From the NCBI RefSeq assembly GCF_030406325.1, contig NZ_JAUEQY010000015.1, positions 124,001 to 188,000 on the forward strand: a stretch of DNA of 64,000 bases. Reading direction: 5' to 3'. The notes beneath the pieces were generated by a model that worked only from the letters and a program-made list of their open reading frames with translations, did no database searches and was not told where the DNA came from. Source of the DNA: Actinomadura sp. DC4. GTDB taxonomy: Bacteria > Actinomycetota > Actinomycetes > Streptosporangiales > Streptosporangiaceae. Shown one piece after another: positions 52,233 through 59,656 of the stretch; within the stretch, counting starts at the first letter, position 1; each line of letters opens with the position of its first letter. The translations under genes were made by a program, and so were the position numbers.

Positions 52233-53165
52233 GTGGCTGATCTCAGGACGGATTCCCGGCGGTACGCGCCGGTGACGGGTCGCGTGGCGCTGGCCGCGTG
52301 CACGGGCGGCGCGCTGGCGGTCGCGGCGCTCGCGGGGGCGGTCGCGACGGCCGCGCTGGTGCCGTGCCGTGCGCAGGGGCTGGGATGCCTGGGGTACCTC
52401 CTGCTCGCCATCGCCGGGGCCCTGTCCGTCGCCGCGATCGCCGCGTGGCCGATCCTGCACGCGCTCAAGGTACGGCCCGCGCTGCCCGTGGCGGTCCTCG
52501 GACCGTCCACGGCCCTCGCGATCGGCTGGTTCTGCGCCAAGACGCGCGGGGGCGGCGGGTTCGCGGCGAGCGGAGTCCTCCTGGAGGCCGCGCTCGGGTA
52601 CGGGATCGCCGCGTTCGCCACCGCCGGTGCCGTCCACTGGTGGTGGCGAGTCGCGGCCGTGGCGGCCGTGGCCGCGCTGGTACCCCTCGCGGGCTGGATC
52701 GGCACCCATCGGGCCGACCGCGCGTACGACCGCGAGATCACCGGGGCCGGCGTCCCGCTCCTCGCGCCGGACCTGCCGGGCTACGCGATCGAGAACGCCC
52801 ACGCCGACCCGTACGCGCGCACCCTGGGCTACGAGCTGACGCCCCGGAGCCTGCCCACGACCGCGCCGGACTACGAACGCGCCGGCCGGACGATCACCGT
52901 CCTGGTCACGCCCGTCCCCGCGCGGTTCGCGCCCCCCGCCCGCTGTAACTTCAGTGACGCGTACCGCCCCGACCAGCCCTGCGCCGCCGCCGGCCCGGAG
53001 CTGTGGCGCCGTACGACGGCCGGTCCCGAGGTCGACTACCTGACCCGCCGGGGGACCGTCCTGGTCAACGTCTCCCAGGGCGGCGACCTCATCGACGAGC
53101 CCCTGCTCCGCCGCGTCGTCACCGGGCTGTCACCGCGCCCCGCGGCCGACTTCCGTCCGCGCTGA
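52233..53165 (+). CDS. Uncharacterised membrane protein
   Basis: 310-residue protein. The first 165 residues hold about five hydrophobic helices (GGALAVAALAGAVATAALV, GYLLLAIAGALSVAAIAAWPIL and others), and the C-terminal 140 residues are a soluble, probably external domain with Cys in RCNFSDAYRPDQPC. No family recognised. The GTG start has a CACGAT hexamer 6 bases upstream. It is convergent with a response regulator. Confidence 0.75.
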   Translation: MADLRTDSRRYAPVTGRVALAACTGGALAVAALAGAVATAALVPCRAQGLGCLGYLLLAIAGALSVAAIAAWPILHALKVRPALPVAVLGPSTALAIGWFCAKTRGGGGFAASGVLLEAALGYGIAAFATAGAVHWWWRVAAVAAVAALVPLAGWIGTHRADRAYDREITGAGVPLLAPDLPGYAIENAHADPYARTLGYELTPRSLPTTAPDYERAGRTITVLVTPVPARFAPPARCNFSDAYRPDQPCAAAGPELWRRTTAGPEVDYLTRRGTVLVNVSQGGDLIDEPLLRRVVTGLSPRPAADFRPR

Positions 53166-53169
53166 GCGC

Positions 53170-53823
53170 CTACTCGATGCCCTCTTCAAGCGCGTAGCGT
53201 ACGAGCTGCGCCTTGTTGTGGAGCCGCAGCTTGCCGAGGGTGTTCTGCACGTGGTTCTGGACGGTCCGGTGCGACAGCACGAGACGCTCGGCGATCTCCG
53301 GATAGGTCAGGCCCTTGGCGATGAGACGCAGGATCTCGATCTCCCGGGCCGTGAGCCGGGGCACGTCCGGCTCCGCGGAGGTGTCCAGGCGGCGATACTC
53401 GCCCAGGACCAGCCCGGCCAGGCCGGGGCTGAAGACCGCCCGGCCGGCCGCCGCGGACCGGATCGCCGCCGTCACCTCCTCGAGCCGCGCGGACTTCAGC
53501 AGGTAGCCGGTGGCGCCCGCGGCCACCGCGTCGAGCAGGCCCTGCCGCTCGTCGCTCGCCGACAGGATGAGCACGCGGATCGACGCGTCCGCGGCCAGCA
53601 GCCGGCGGGTGACCTCGGCGCCCGGCAGGTCGGGCAGGTGAAGGTCGAGCAGGACGACGTCCGGGCGGGTGGCGCGGAGGAGCCGCAGCGCCTGCGCCCC
53701 GTCCTCGGCGGTGCCGGCGAGCGTGAAGCCTCGTTCGGCGAGCTTGTCGGCGAGGCCGTCGCGCCAGATCGGGTGGTCGTCGACGACCAGCACCCGCAGC
53801 GGTTCGTCAGTCGCGGGGCACAC
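53170..53823 (-). CDS. NarL/LuxR-type response regulator
   Basis: 217-residue two-component response regulator. The receiver domain has the acidic pair in VLVVDDHPIW, phospho-acceptor Asp60 in VVLLDLHLPD, Thr/Ser in LILSAS and Lys in YLLKSARLEEV. The C-terminal LuxR helix-turn-helix reads LTAREIEILRLIAKGLTYPEIAERL, HRTVQNHV. Its start overlaps the end of the sensor kinase gene by 17 bases, so the two form one system. The signal and the target genes are unknown. Confidence 0.95.
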   Translation of the reverse strand: MCPATDEPLRVLVVDDHPIWRDGLADKLAERGFTLAGTAEDGAQALRLLRATRPDVVLLDLHLPDLPGAEVTRRLLAADASIRVLILSASDERQGLLDAVAAGATGYLLKSARLEEVTAAIRSAAAGRAVFSPGLAGLVLGEYRRLDTSAEPDVPRLTAREIEILRLIAKGLTYPEIAERLVLSHRTVQNHVQNTLGKLRLHNKAQLVRYALEEGIE

Positions 53824-54895
53824 GGAGCTCCACCTCGGTCCCTCGTCCCGGCGCGGAGACCACGCAGGCCTCCCCGCCCACCTGGTTCATCCGGCCCACG
53901 ATCGACTGCGCGACCCCGATCCGGCCGGCCTGCGCCGCCCGTGCGAGCCGGTCCCCGGCGAACCCGGGGCCGTCGTCGCGCACGCTCACCGTGACCGTCT
54001 CGCCCTCGTCCTCCAGCAGGATCCAGGCCCGCGCCTCCGGACCGGCGTGGCGGCGCACGTTGTCCAGCGCCTCGCGGACCGCGCCCGCGAGCGCCGCGGC
54101 GGCCGCCTCCGGCAACGGCACCGCGCCCGCCGGGCAGGAGACCGTGACCCGCTCCCGCGCGAGCGGCTCCAGCAGCGTCCGCAGGTCGACCTGGCCTCCG
54201 CCCGCCGGCGGCGGCGCCGCCACCAGCGACCGGAGCGCCGTCTCCTGCTCCCCGGCCAGCCTGCCGAGCTCCGCGGCCTCGCCGCCGATCTCCTTGCCAC
54301 GCCGGCCCACGAGCGCCAGGACCTGGAGCACGGAGTCGTGGATGTCGCGGGCGATCCGCTCCCGCTCGGCCGTCGCCGCCTCCCGCCGGGCGGCCCGGTC
54401 CAGCGTGTCCTCGGCGCGGACCAGGAGCCGTACGACGAGCCCGCCGACGACTCCGGTTATCAGGAGCAGCACGATCCCGTTGAAGGTGTTCTGCGGCAGA
54501 TCCTGGCGTTCGAGCAGGTCCGCGGCCGAGACCGCGGCGGCGCCGGCCAGCCCCGCCCAGGGCCCGCCCGCGACCGCGCACGCCAGCACGGAGGCCGCCA
54601 CCCAGGAGACCGGCAGGGTCGCCGCGCCGTGCTCGATGTGGGCCGCCGTGTCGATCCACCGGGTGCTGAGGACCGCCGCGACCGCGACCGCCACGTCCGC
54701 GGCGACCAGCGGTGTCCTCCGCGACCGCGGGTAGGCCAGAGCCGTCAGCACGGACCAGCCGCTCATGACCGCGAGGACGAGAATCCCGCCGGCGGGCCGC
54801 GCGTAGTCCCCGAAGTCGCGCAGGATCAGCGCCCCGGCGTAGGCGAGCGCGACGAAGCGGAACACCGCAACCGCCCGCCACATCTGCTCGACCAC
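53807..54895 (-). CDS. Membrane sensor histidine kinase (HisKA_3 type)
   Basis: 362-residue sensor kinase. The N-terminal 170 residues form about five or six transmembrane helices with little outside them. The phospho-acceptor His is in ERERIARDIHDSVLQVLALVG, and the ATPase domain has REALDNVRRHAG (N box) and DDGPGFAGDRL (G1). It would phosphorylate the overlapping response regulator. The signal is probably sensed within the membrane. A TACTGT hexamer lies 7 bases before the GTG start, suggesting leaderless transcription. Confidence 0.93.
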   Translation of the reverse strand: MVEQMWRAVAVFRFVALAYAGALILRDFGDYARPAGGILVLAVMSGWSVLTALAYPRSRRTPLVAADVAVAVAAVLSTRWIDTAAHIEHGAATLPVSWVAASVLACAVAGGPWAGLAGAAAVSAADLLERQDLPQNTFNGIVLLLITGVVGGLVVRLLVRAEDTLDRAARREAATAERERIARDIHDSVLQVLALVGRRGKEIGGEAAELGRLAGEQETALRSLVAAPPPAGGGQVDLRTLLEPLARERVTVSCPAGAVPLPEAAAAALAGAVREALDNVRRHAGPEARAWILLEDEGETVTVSVRDDGPGFAGDRLARAAQAGRIGVAQSIVGRMNQVGGEACVVSAPGRGTEVELRVPRD

Positions 54896-54902
54896 ACCAG
54901 TG

Positions 54903-54908
54903 ACAGTA
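54903..54908 (-). promoter_or_regulatory. -10 hexamer of a probable leaderless transcript
   Basis: Reads TACTGT on the minus strand, 7 bases before the GTG start of the histidine kinase at 54895. Confidence 0.45.
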
Positions 54909-55084
54909 AGGCCTCGCCGGCCGGTCTCCCGGCGCGGCCGTCCGCCACGTTACGATCGTGAACGGCGGTGCCGGCCGCCTCTGGGTCCGCGGGCAGAGCT
55001 GCAAGCTCACCGGCCTTCGCCTGACGATCGACGGCAGCTCTTTCCAGCCCGGCGTCGCGGACCCGCGGGCGCGGAAGGACTGCC

Positions 55085-56551
55085 ATGCCCGATTCGCCAC
55101 GCCGGCTTCCCGGCCGGCCGAACCTCCGCCACCTCAAGCTCGAGGCGAAGCGCCGCCTGGCCGCCGGAGAGTTCACCGCACTTCACCAGGCCCAGCTGGC
55201 CATCGCCCGTGAGCACGGGCTGCCGAGCTGGACCGCTCTCAAAGAGCTCGTGCTCACGGGCGAAGGCCGGCACGCGTTCGCGCAGGTGATGTGGGTGATC
55301 GCGCGGTTCCGCGACGCCGGTTCCGCGGGCTGGGCGGCGCCGGCCGAGGACGAGCTCCGCGAGCACTTCGACGACGGTTACCTGCGCCGCGTCCCGCCGC
55401 AGGCGATGGCCGGCGGGCTCGGCCGCGCGGCCGGCCGGCTGGGCGGGGAGCTCGTCATCGCCGGCGAGACGCCGACGCGGATCCGCGCGCAGGTCGCCGA
55501 CCTGCGCATCGAGGCGGCGGTCGAGCCCTCTCCTCCGCACCGGATGACCGTGCTGCGCGTCTATCCCGGGGGCGAACGTGTCACGGACGCCCGCGTCGCG
55601 TCGCCGTCCAGCCGCACGTCCGGGGCGGTGCCGCCGACGGCGGCCGAGGCCGCCGAGGCCTCGTTCGCCGGTCTCGGGCTGGCCGGCCTCGTCGTGGCGG
55701 GCGAGGACTGGACCCTCGCCCGGGGGTGGGCCGACCTGTCGCGGAACGAGCCTCTGCGCCCCGGCCACCTGTTCCCGGCGTACGGGGTCACCAAGCTCAT
55801 CACCGCGGCCGTCGTGCTCCGCCTCGTCGCCGCCGGCCGCGTGGGACTGGACGACCCGGCCGGCGCGTACCTGCGTACGGTCCGGCCGGCCGACGCGTCG
55901 GTGACCGTGCGGGAACTCCTCGCCCACATCGGCGGTGTGGACGACCCGGAGGAGATGTTCGCCGACGTCGTGCCCGACGTGCGGTCGCTGTTCGGCCCGG
56001 TCGCGGCGTGCGGCGGTCCGCGCGGTGTGTTCGGCCCGGGCAACGGCGGCTACGCCCTGCTCGGGCAGCTGATCGCCGACGTCACCGCGTCGCCGTATCC
56101 GGAGGCGGCCAGGCGCCTCGTGCTGGAGCCGCTGGGGATGGACCGTTCGTGGTTCCCCGGCGCCCTGCCGCCGGACCGTGCCGTGGCGGGCCACCGCCTG
56201 CGCGACGGCGTGCTGGAACCGGACCCGGTCCGGCTGTGCGTCGTCCCGGCCGCCGGGGGCCTGTGGACGACCGCGTCGGACCTCGTGCGGTTCGGCGCGC
56301 GGTGGCGGACCCTGCTCCCCGGCGACCTGGCCCGGGAGGCGCTGCGGCCCCAGGACGCGGACGCGCGGATCGGCCTGGGCTGGCTGCTCGCCGAGGGCGC
56401 CGCGGGCCATCCGGGCGGCGGCCCCGGAGCGTCGGTGTCCCTGCTCATCCGCCCGGACGGCGGCCCGGTGACGGTGGCCCTGACGAACCGCCTGATCCCG
56501 ATCGAGCGCCTGAACGCCCGCGTGCTCTCCGGCCTTCAGCGTCCGAGGTAG
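55085..56551 (+). CDS. Beta-lactamase-fold protein lacking the nucleophilic Ser
   Basis: 488-residue protein. A short N-terminal helical domain (LRHLKLEAKRRLAAGEFTAL, LPSWTALKEL), seen before several actinobacterial enzymes, is followed by a class C beta-lactamase/serine hydrolase domain. The SxxK motif reads YGVTK: Gly234 (GGG at 55784) stands where Ser should be, though Lys237 is kept. The usual YxN is FGPGN, while the third motif GHPGG is close to the family. Hydrolase activity is therefore unlikely; a binding or regulatory role, or decay, is more plausible. GGAAGGA precedes the ATG. Confidence 0.87.
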   Translation: MPDSPRRLPGRPNLRHLKLEAKRRLAAGEFTALHQAQLAIAREHGLPSWTALKELVLTGEGRHAFAQVMWVIARFRDAGSAGWAAPAEDELREHFDDGYLRRVPPQAMAGGLGRAAGRLGGELVIAGETPTRIRAQVADLRIEAAVEPSPPHRMTVLRVYPGGERVTDARVASPSSRTSGAVPPTAAEAAEASFAGLGLAGLVVAGEDWTLARGWADLSRNEPLRPGHLFPAYGVTKLITAAVVLRLVAAGRVGLDDPAGAYLRTVRPADASVTVRELLAHIGGVDDPEEMFADVVPDVRSLFGPVAACGGPRGVFGPGNGGYALLGQLIADVTASPYPEAARRLVLEPLGMDRSWFPGALPPDRAVAGHRLRDGVLEPDPVRLCVVPAAGGLWTTASDLVRFGARWRTLLPGDLAREALRPQDADARIGLGWLLAEGAAGHPGGGPGASVSLLIRPDGGPVTVALTNRLIPIERLNARVLSGLQRPR

Positions 56552-56922
56552 CCCTCGGCCACCGCGGCCGGCGCGCACGCGAGCCAGCCGTCGACGACCG
56601 CCTCGCGCAGGGCGGTCTCGGCGGCGGCTCCCAGCTCGATGAGCACGGCCGCGTAGCCGTCGAAGTGCGGAATGGTGAAGAACCCGTCATGCCCGGCGGC
56701 GAGCACGGCCTCCTTGCCACTGAGATCCTCGACGCGTACGGCGAGAATGGGCCCGTCCGGCGGCGTCGCGTCCCCGAACCGCTTCAGATCCGCCTTGCTG
56801 AACGGCCGTACCCACGCGAACGCCTTCCCCCCGACGGACCACGTCCGGTTCCCGTACCGCTCACCCTCGACGACCTCGGGCAACCCCGAAACGATCCGCG
56901 CCACGTCCTCCACCGTCACCAC
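56536..56922 (-). CDS. MmcQ/YjbR-family protein
   Basis: 128-residue protein with the family pattern VARIVSGLPEVVEGERYGNRTWSV, FAWVRPFSKADLKRFG, HDGFFTIPHFDGYAAVLIELG. These proteins have a double-wing fold; DNA binding was proposed but is unproven. Its 3' end overlaps the end of the beta-lactamase-fold gene by 16 bases on the opposite strand. Confidence 0.88.
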   Translation of the reverse strand: MVTVEDVARIVSGLPEVVEGERYGNRTWSVGGKAFAWVRPFSKADLKRFGDATPPDGPILAVRVEDLSGKEAVLAAGHDGFFTIPHFDGYAAVLIELGAAAETALREAVVDGWLACAPAAVAEGYLGR

Positions 56923-56963
56923 ACCCGTACCGTACTGCCGAGCGGCGGCGACCCCGCCCGCGC

Positions 56964-57359
56964 TCAGGTCTGGCGTTTGAGTTTGCGCCAGCCGCCGGCG
57001 CGGTTGTCGGCGATGATCTGTTTCAGCATGGCGGTGAGGGCCGGGGCGTTGACCGGGTCGTCGCGGCGGAAGGCCACCGTGCGGGCGGTCTTGTTGTCGT
57101 GGCCTCCCGTGATGATGCCCTCCGGGTCGGGGACGATGGCGCCGTCGTACAGGAAGACGTTGACGTGGTCCTTCGCCGCCAGCAGCGCGCAGACGTTGCC
57201 CCGCAGCACGAAGTACGGGCGGTCGGTCCGTTTGATCGTCTCGGTGATCTCCTCGTCCGCGGCGTGGACGAGGTCGCGTACCTCGCGGCAGATGGCCTGC
57301 TGCCAGTCCGGCAGGCGCTCGATGTAGGCGTCGACGCGCGGGTCGGTAACGTAGGTCAT
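56964..57359 (-). CDS. DUF1801 domain protein
   Basis: 131-residue soluble protein matching DUF1801/YdhG: VDAYIERLPDWQQAICREVRDLV, ITETIKRTDRPYFVLRGNVCALLAAKDHVNVFLYDGA. The family has a YjbR-like small alpha/beta fold and unknown function. It ends 41 bases upstream of the MmcQ/YjbR gene, in the same direction, and they may be co-transcribed. Confidence 0.88.
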   Translation of the reverse strand: MTYVTDPRVDAYIERLPDWQQAICREVRDLVHAADEEITETIKRTDRPYFVLRGNVCALLAAKDHVNVFLYDGAIVPDPEGIITGGHDNKTARTVAFRRDDPVNAPALTAMLKQIIADNRAGGWRKLKRQT

Positions 57360-57425
57360 GAGTGGTTCGCCTCTCCGCCGGATCCGGTCACCTTAGACGC
57401 CGGCGCATCTGATGGGATTGGCGGC

Positions 57426-57791
57426 ATGAGCACACGAGGACATGACATCGAGGTCGCACCCGCGTCGGATCAGGTCGTGGTGCGGGTCGGGGACGTGGTC
57501 GTCGCGACCTCCTCCCGGCCGGTCGTACTCACCGAGACGGGCTGCCCGCCGCGCTACTACCTGCCGGCCGAGGACGTGAAGACCGACCTGCTCCGGTCGT
57601 CCGACACGACCTCGCACTGCCCGTTCAAGGGTGACGCCGTCTACTTCTCCGTGGAGACCGACGGCGGTGTGGCCGAGGACGTGATCTGGTCCTACCCGGA
57701 GCCGTTCCCGCGCGTCGAGCAGGTCAAGGACCTGTACGCCTTCTGGTCCGAGAAGCCGGGCGTCACCCTCGAGGTGAACGGGCAGGCATAG
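57426..57791 (+). CDS. DUF427 domain protein
   Basis: 121-residue protein with the DUF427 pattern VVRVGDVVVATSSRPVVL, PPRYYLPAEDV, SHCPFKGDAVYFSVE and DVIWSYPEPFPRVEQVKDLYAFW. Members are small beta-barrel proteins of unknown function, widespread in actinobacteria. The ATG at 57426 is chosen from the family N-terminus. It is convergent with the ABC-F gene (9 bases between stops). Confidence 0.88.
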   Translation: MSTRGHDIEVAPASDQVVVRVGDVVVATSSRPVVLTETGCPPRYYLPAEDVKTDLLRSSDTTSHCPFKGDAVYFSVETDGGVAEDVIWSYPEPFPRVEQVKDLYAFWSEKPGVTLEVNGQA

Positions 57792-57800
57792 GCGCCCCTC

Positions 57801-59414
57801 TCAGTACTCCGCCAGGCGCCCCTCGGACAGCCGCAGCCGGCGCGTCACGTTGATCTCGGCGAGGAACCGTTCGTCGTGGCTGACCACCACGAAGGCCCCC
57901 TCGTACGCCGCCAGCGCGCTCTCCAGCTGCGCGACGCTGACCAGGTCGAGGTTGTTGGTCGGCTCGTCCAGCAGCAGGAGCTGCGGGGCCGGTTCGGCGC
58001 ACAGGACGCAGGCGAGCGTGGCGCGCAGGCGTTCGCCGCCGGACAGGACGCCGACCGGCAGGTGCGCGCGCGCCCCGCGGAACAGGAAGCGGGCCAGGAG
58101 GTTCATCCGGTCCGGTTCCAGCATGCCGGGCGCGAACGCGGCGAGGCTCTCGGCCACCGTACGGTCGGCGTCCAGCAGATCCAGGCGCTGGGAGAGGTAG
58201 GCGACCCGGCCGTCGGCCCGCCTGGTCTCACCGCCCTCCGGTGCCAGCTCGCCGCCGACCACGCGCAGCAGCGTGGACTTGCCGGCGCCGTTGGGGCCGG
58301 TCAGCGCGATGCGTTCGGGGCCGCGGATGACCAGGTCGACGCCGTCGAACAGCGCCCTCTCGCCGTACCGGACCCGCATCCGCTCGCCGAGGAAGACCGT
58401 ACGCCCGGCCGGGACGTTCGTCCCGGGAAGCTCGAGTGCGATCTTCTGCTCCTCGCGCAGGGCGCGGCCGGCCTCGTCGAGCCGGGCCTTCGCGCCGGCG
58501 ACGCGGGAGCCGTGCGTCTCGTCGGCCTTGCCCGCCGACTCCTGGGCGCGCCGCTGCATCGCCCCGGCGACGATCTTCGGCAGCCCGGCGCTCTTGATGT
58601 TGCGCGCGGCGTTGCCCGCCCGCTTCGCCGCCCGTTCGCGGGCCTGCTGCATCTCCCGCTTCTCCCGCTTGACCTCCTGCTCGGCGTTGCGGATGTTCTT
58701 CTCGGCGACCTCGCGCGCACCGCGTACGGCCTCCTCGTACGCGGTGAAACCGCCGCCGTACGAGTGGATCTCGCCCTGGTCGAGCTCGGCGATGCGGTCC
58801 ATGCGGTCGAGCAGCGCCCGGTCGTGGCTGACGAGCAGCAGGCAGCCGTTCCAGTCGTCGAGCACCGTGTAGAGGTGCCGGCGCGCGTCGAGGTCGAGGT
58901 TGTTGGTCGGCTCGTCGAGCAGGAGGACGTCCGGGCGCTTGAGGAGCTGGGCCGCGAGGCCGAGGGAGACGACCTGGCCGCCGCTGAGGGTGTCCAGGCG
59001 CCGGGAGAGGGAGAGGTCCCCGAGTCCGAGCCGGTCGAGCTGGGCGCGGGTGCGCTCCTCGATGTCCCAGTCGTTGCCGATCGTGGTGAAGTGCTCCTCG
59101 CTCGCGTCGCCGGCCTCGATGGCGTCGAGCGCCGTGATCACCGGAGCGATCCCGAGGACCTCGGCCACGGTCAGTCGTCCGGTGAAGGGCAGGCTCTGGG
59201 GGAGGTAACCGAGCACCCCGTCGACGGACACCGACCCGCCGCCGGGCCGGTACTCACCGGCGATGAGTTTGAGCAGCGTGCTCTTCCCGGCCCCGTTCGG
59301 CGCGACGAGGCCCGTACGGCCGCCGCCGACGGTGAAGGACAGGTCCTCGAACACGGGGGTGTCGTCGGGCCAGGAGAAGGTGAGACCGGAACAGATGATG
59401 AACGCGTCGGACAT
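57801..59414 (-). CDS. ABC-F ATPase (ribosome-protection type)
   Basis: 537-residue soluble protein with two ABC domains and no membrane helices. Walker A motifs are APNGAGKSTLLKL and GPNGAGKSTLLRV, ABC signatures are LSGGQVVSLGLA and LSGGERLRATLA, and both Walker B motifs end LLLLDEPTNNLDL. The linker between them is long, highly charged and helical, the part that reaches into the ribosome. Relatives protect ribosomes from antibiotics or act in translation; this branch is common in antibiotic producers. Self-resistance is possible but not shown. Confidence 0.9.
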   Translation of the reverse strand: MSDAFIICSGLTFSWPDDTPVFEDLSFTVGGGRTGLVAPNGAGKSTLLKLIAGEYRPGGGSVSVDGVLGYLPQSLPFTGRLTVAEVLGIAPVITALDAIEAGDASEEHFTTIGNDWDIEERTRAQLDRLGLGDLSLSRRLDTLSGGQVVSLGLAAQLLKRPDVLLLDEPTNNLDLDARRHLYTVLDDWNGCLLLVSHDRALLDRMDRIAELDQGEIHSYGGGFTAYEEAVRGAREVAEKNIRNAEQEVKREKREMQQARERAAKRAGNAARNIKSAGLPKIVAGAMQRRAQESAGKADETHGSRVAGAKARLDEAGRALREEQKIALELPGTNVPAGRTVFLGERMRVRYGERALFDGVDLVIRGPERIALTGPNGAGKSTLLRVVGGELAPEGGETRRADGRVAYLSQRLDLLDADRTVAESLAAFAPGMLEPDRMNLLARFLFRGARAHLPVGVLSGGERLRATLACVLCAEPAPQLLLLDEPTNNLDLVSVAQLESALAAYEGAFVVVSHDERFLAEINVTRRLRLSEGRLAEY

Positions 59415-59656
59415 GTGAGAGCCCTCGAGTGTGAGCCGGGACGCCCGGCAGGGGGGTTCGGTGGGACGACAAGACGGCCACGGCCGCGCGCTCAGGCGCC
59501 TGCCAGTGGCCGATCACTTCCGGTATCACCCGGAAATGTCGTCGTCACCTACCACGATCTGATCTCCCTCGTATCCGAACACTCGCGTTTCACCGTAGCA
59601 GGAGCCGCCGTCCACGCAAGCCGCAGCGGCACGGGCCAGGTGGTATCACTGGTCGC
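59415..59656. promoter_or_regulatory. Divergent region with a small palindrome
   Basis: 242 bases between the ABC-F gene and the nuclease-NACHT gene. A perfect 6-bp palindrome TTCCGG/CCGGAA (59518-59523, 59530-59535) lies near the middle. An ATG at 59529 on the minus strand opens a frame running into the ABC-F gene, which could be a leader ORF, but I see no supporting ribosome-binding site. Confidence 0.4.

Noticed and set aside
59254-59529. Minus-strand frame as a leader peptide for ABC-F attenuation
   Set aside because: It runs far into the ABC-F coding region and lacks a ribosome-binding site. Leader control of this gene cannot be supported, though it is not excluded.
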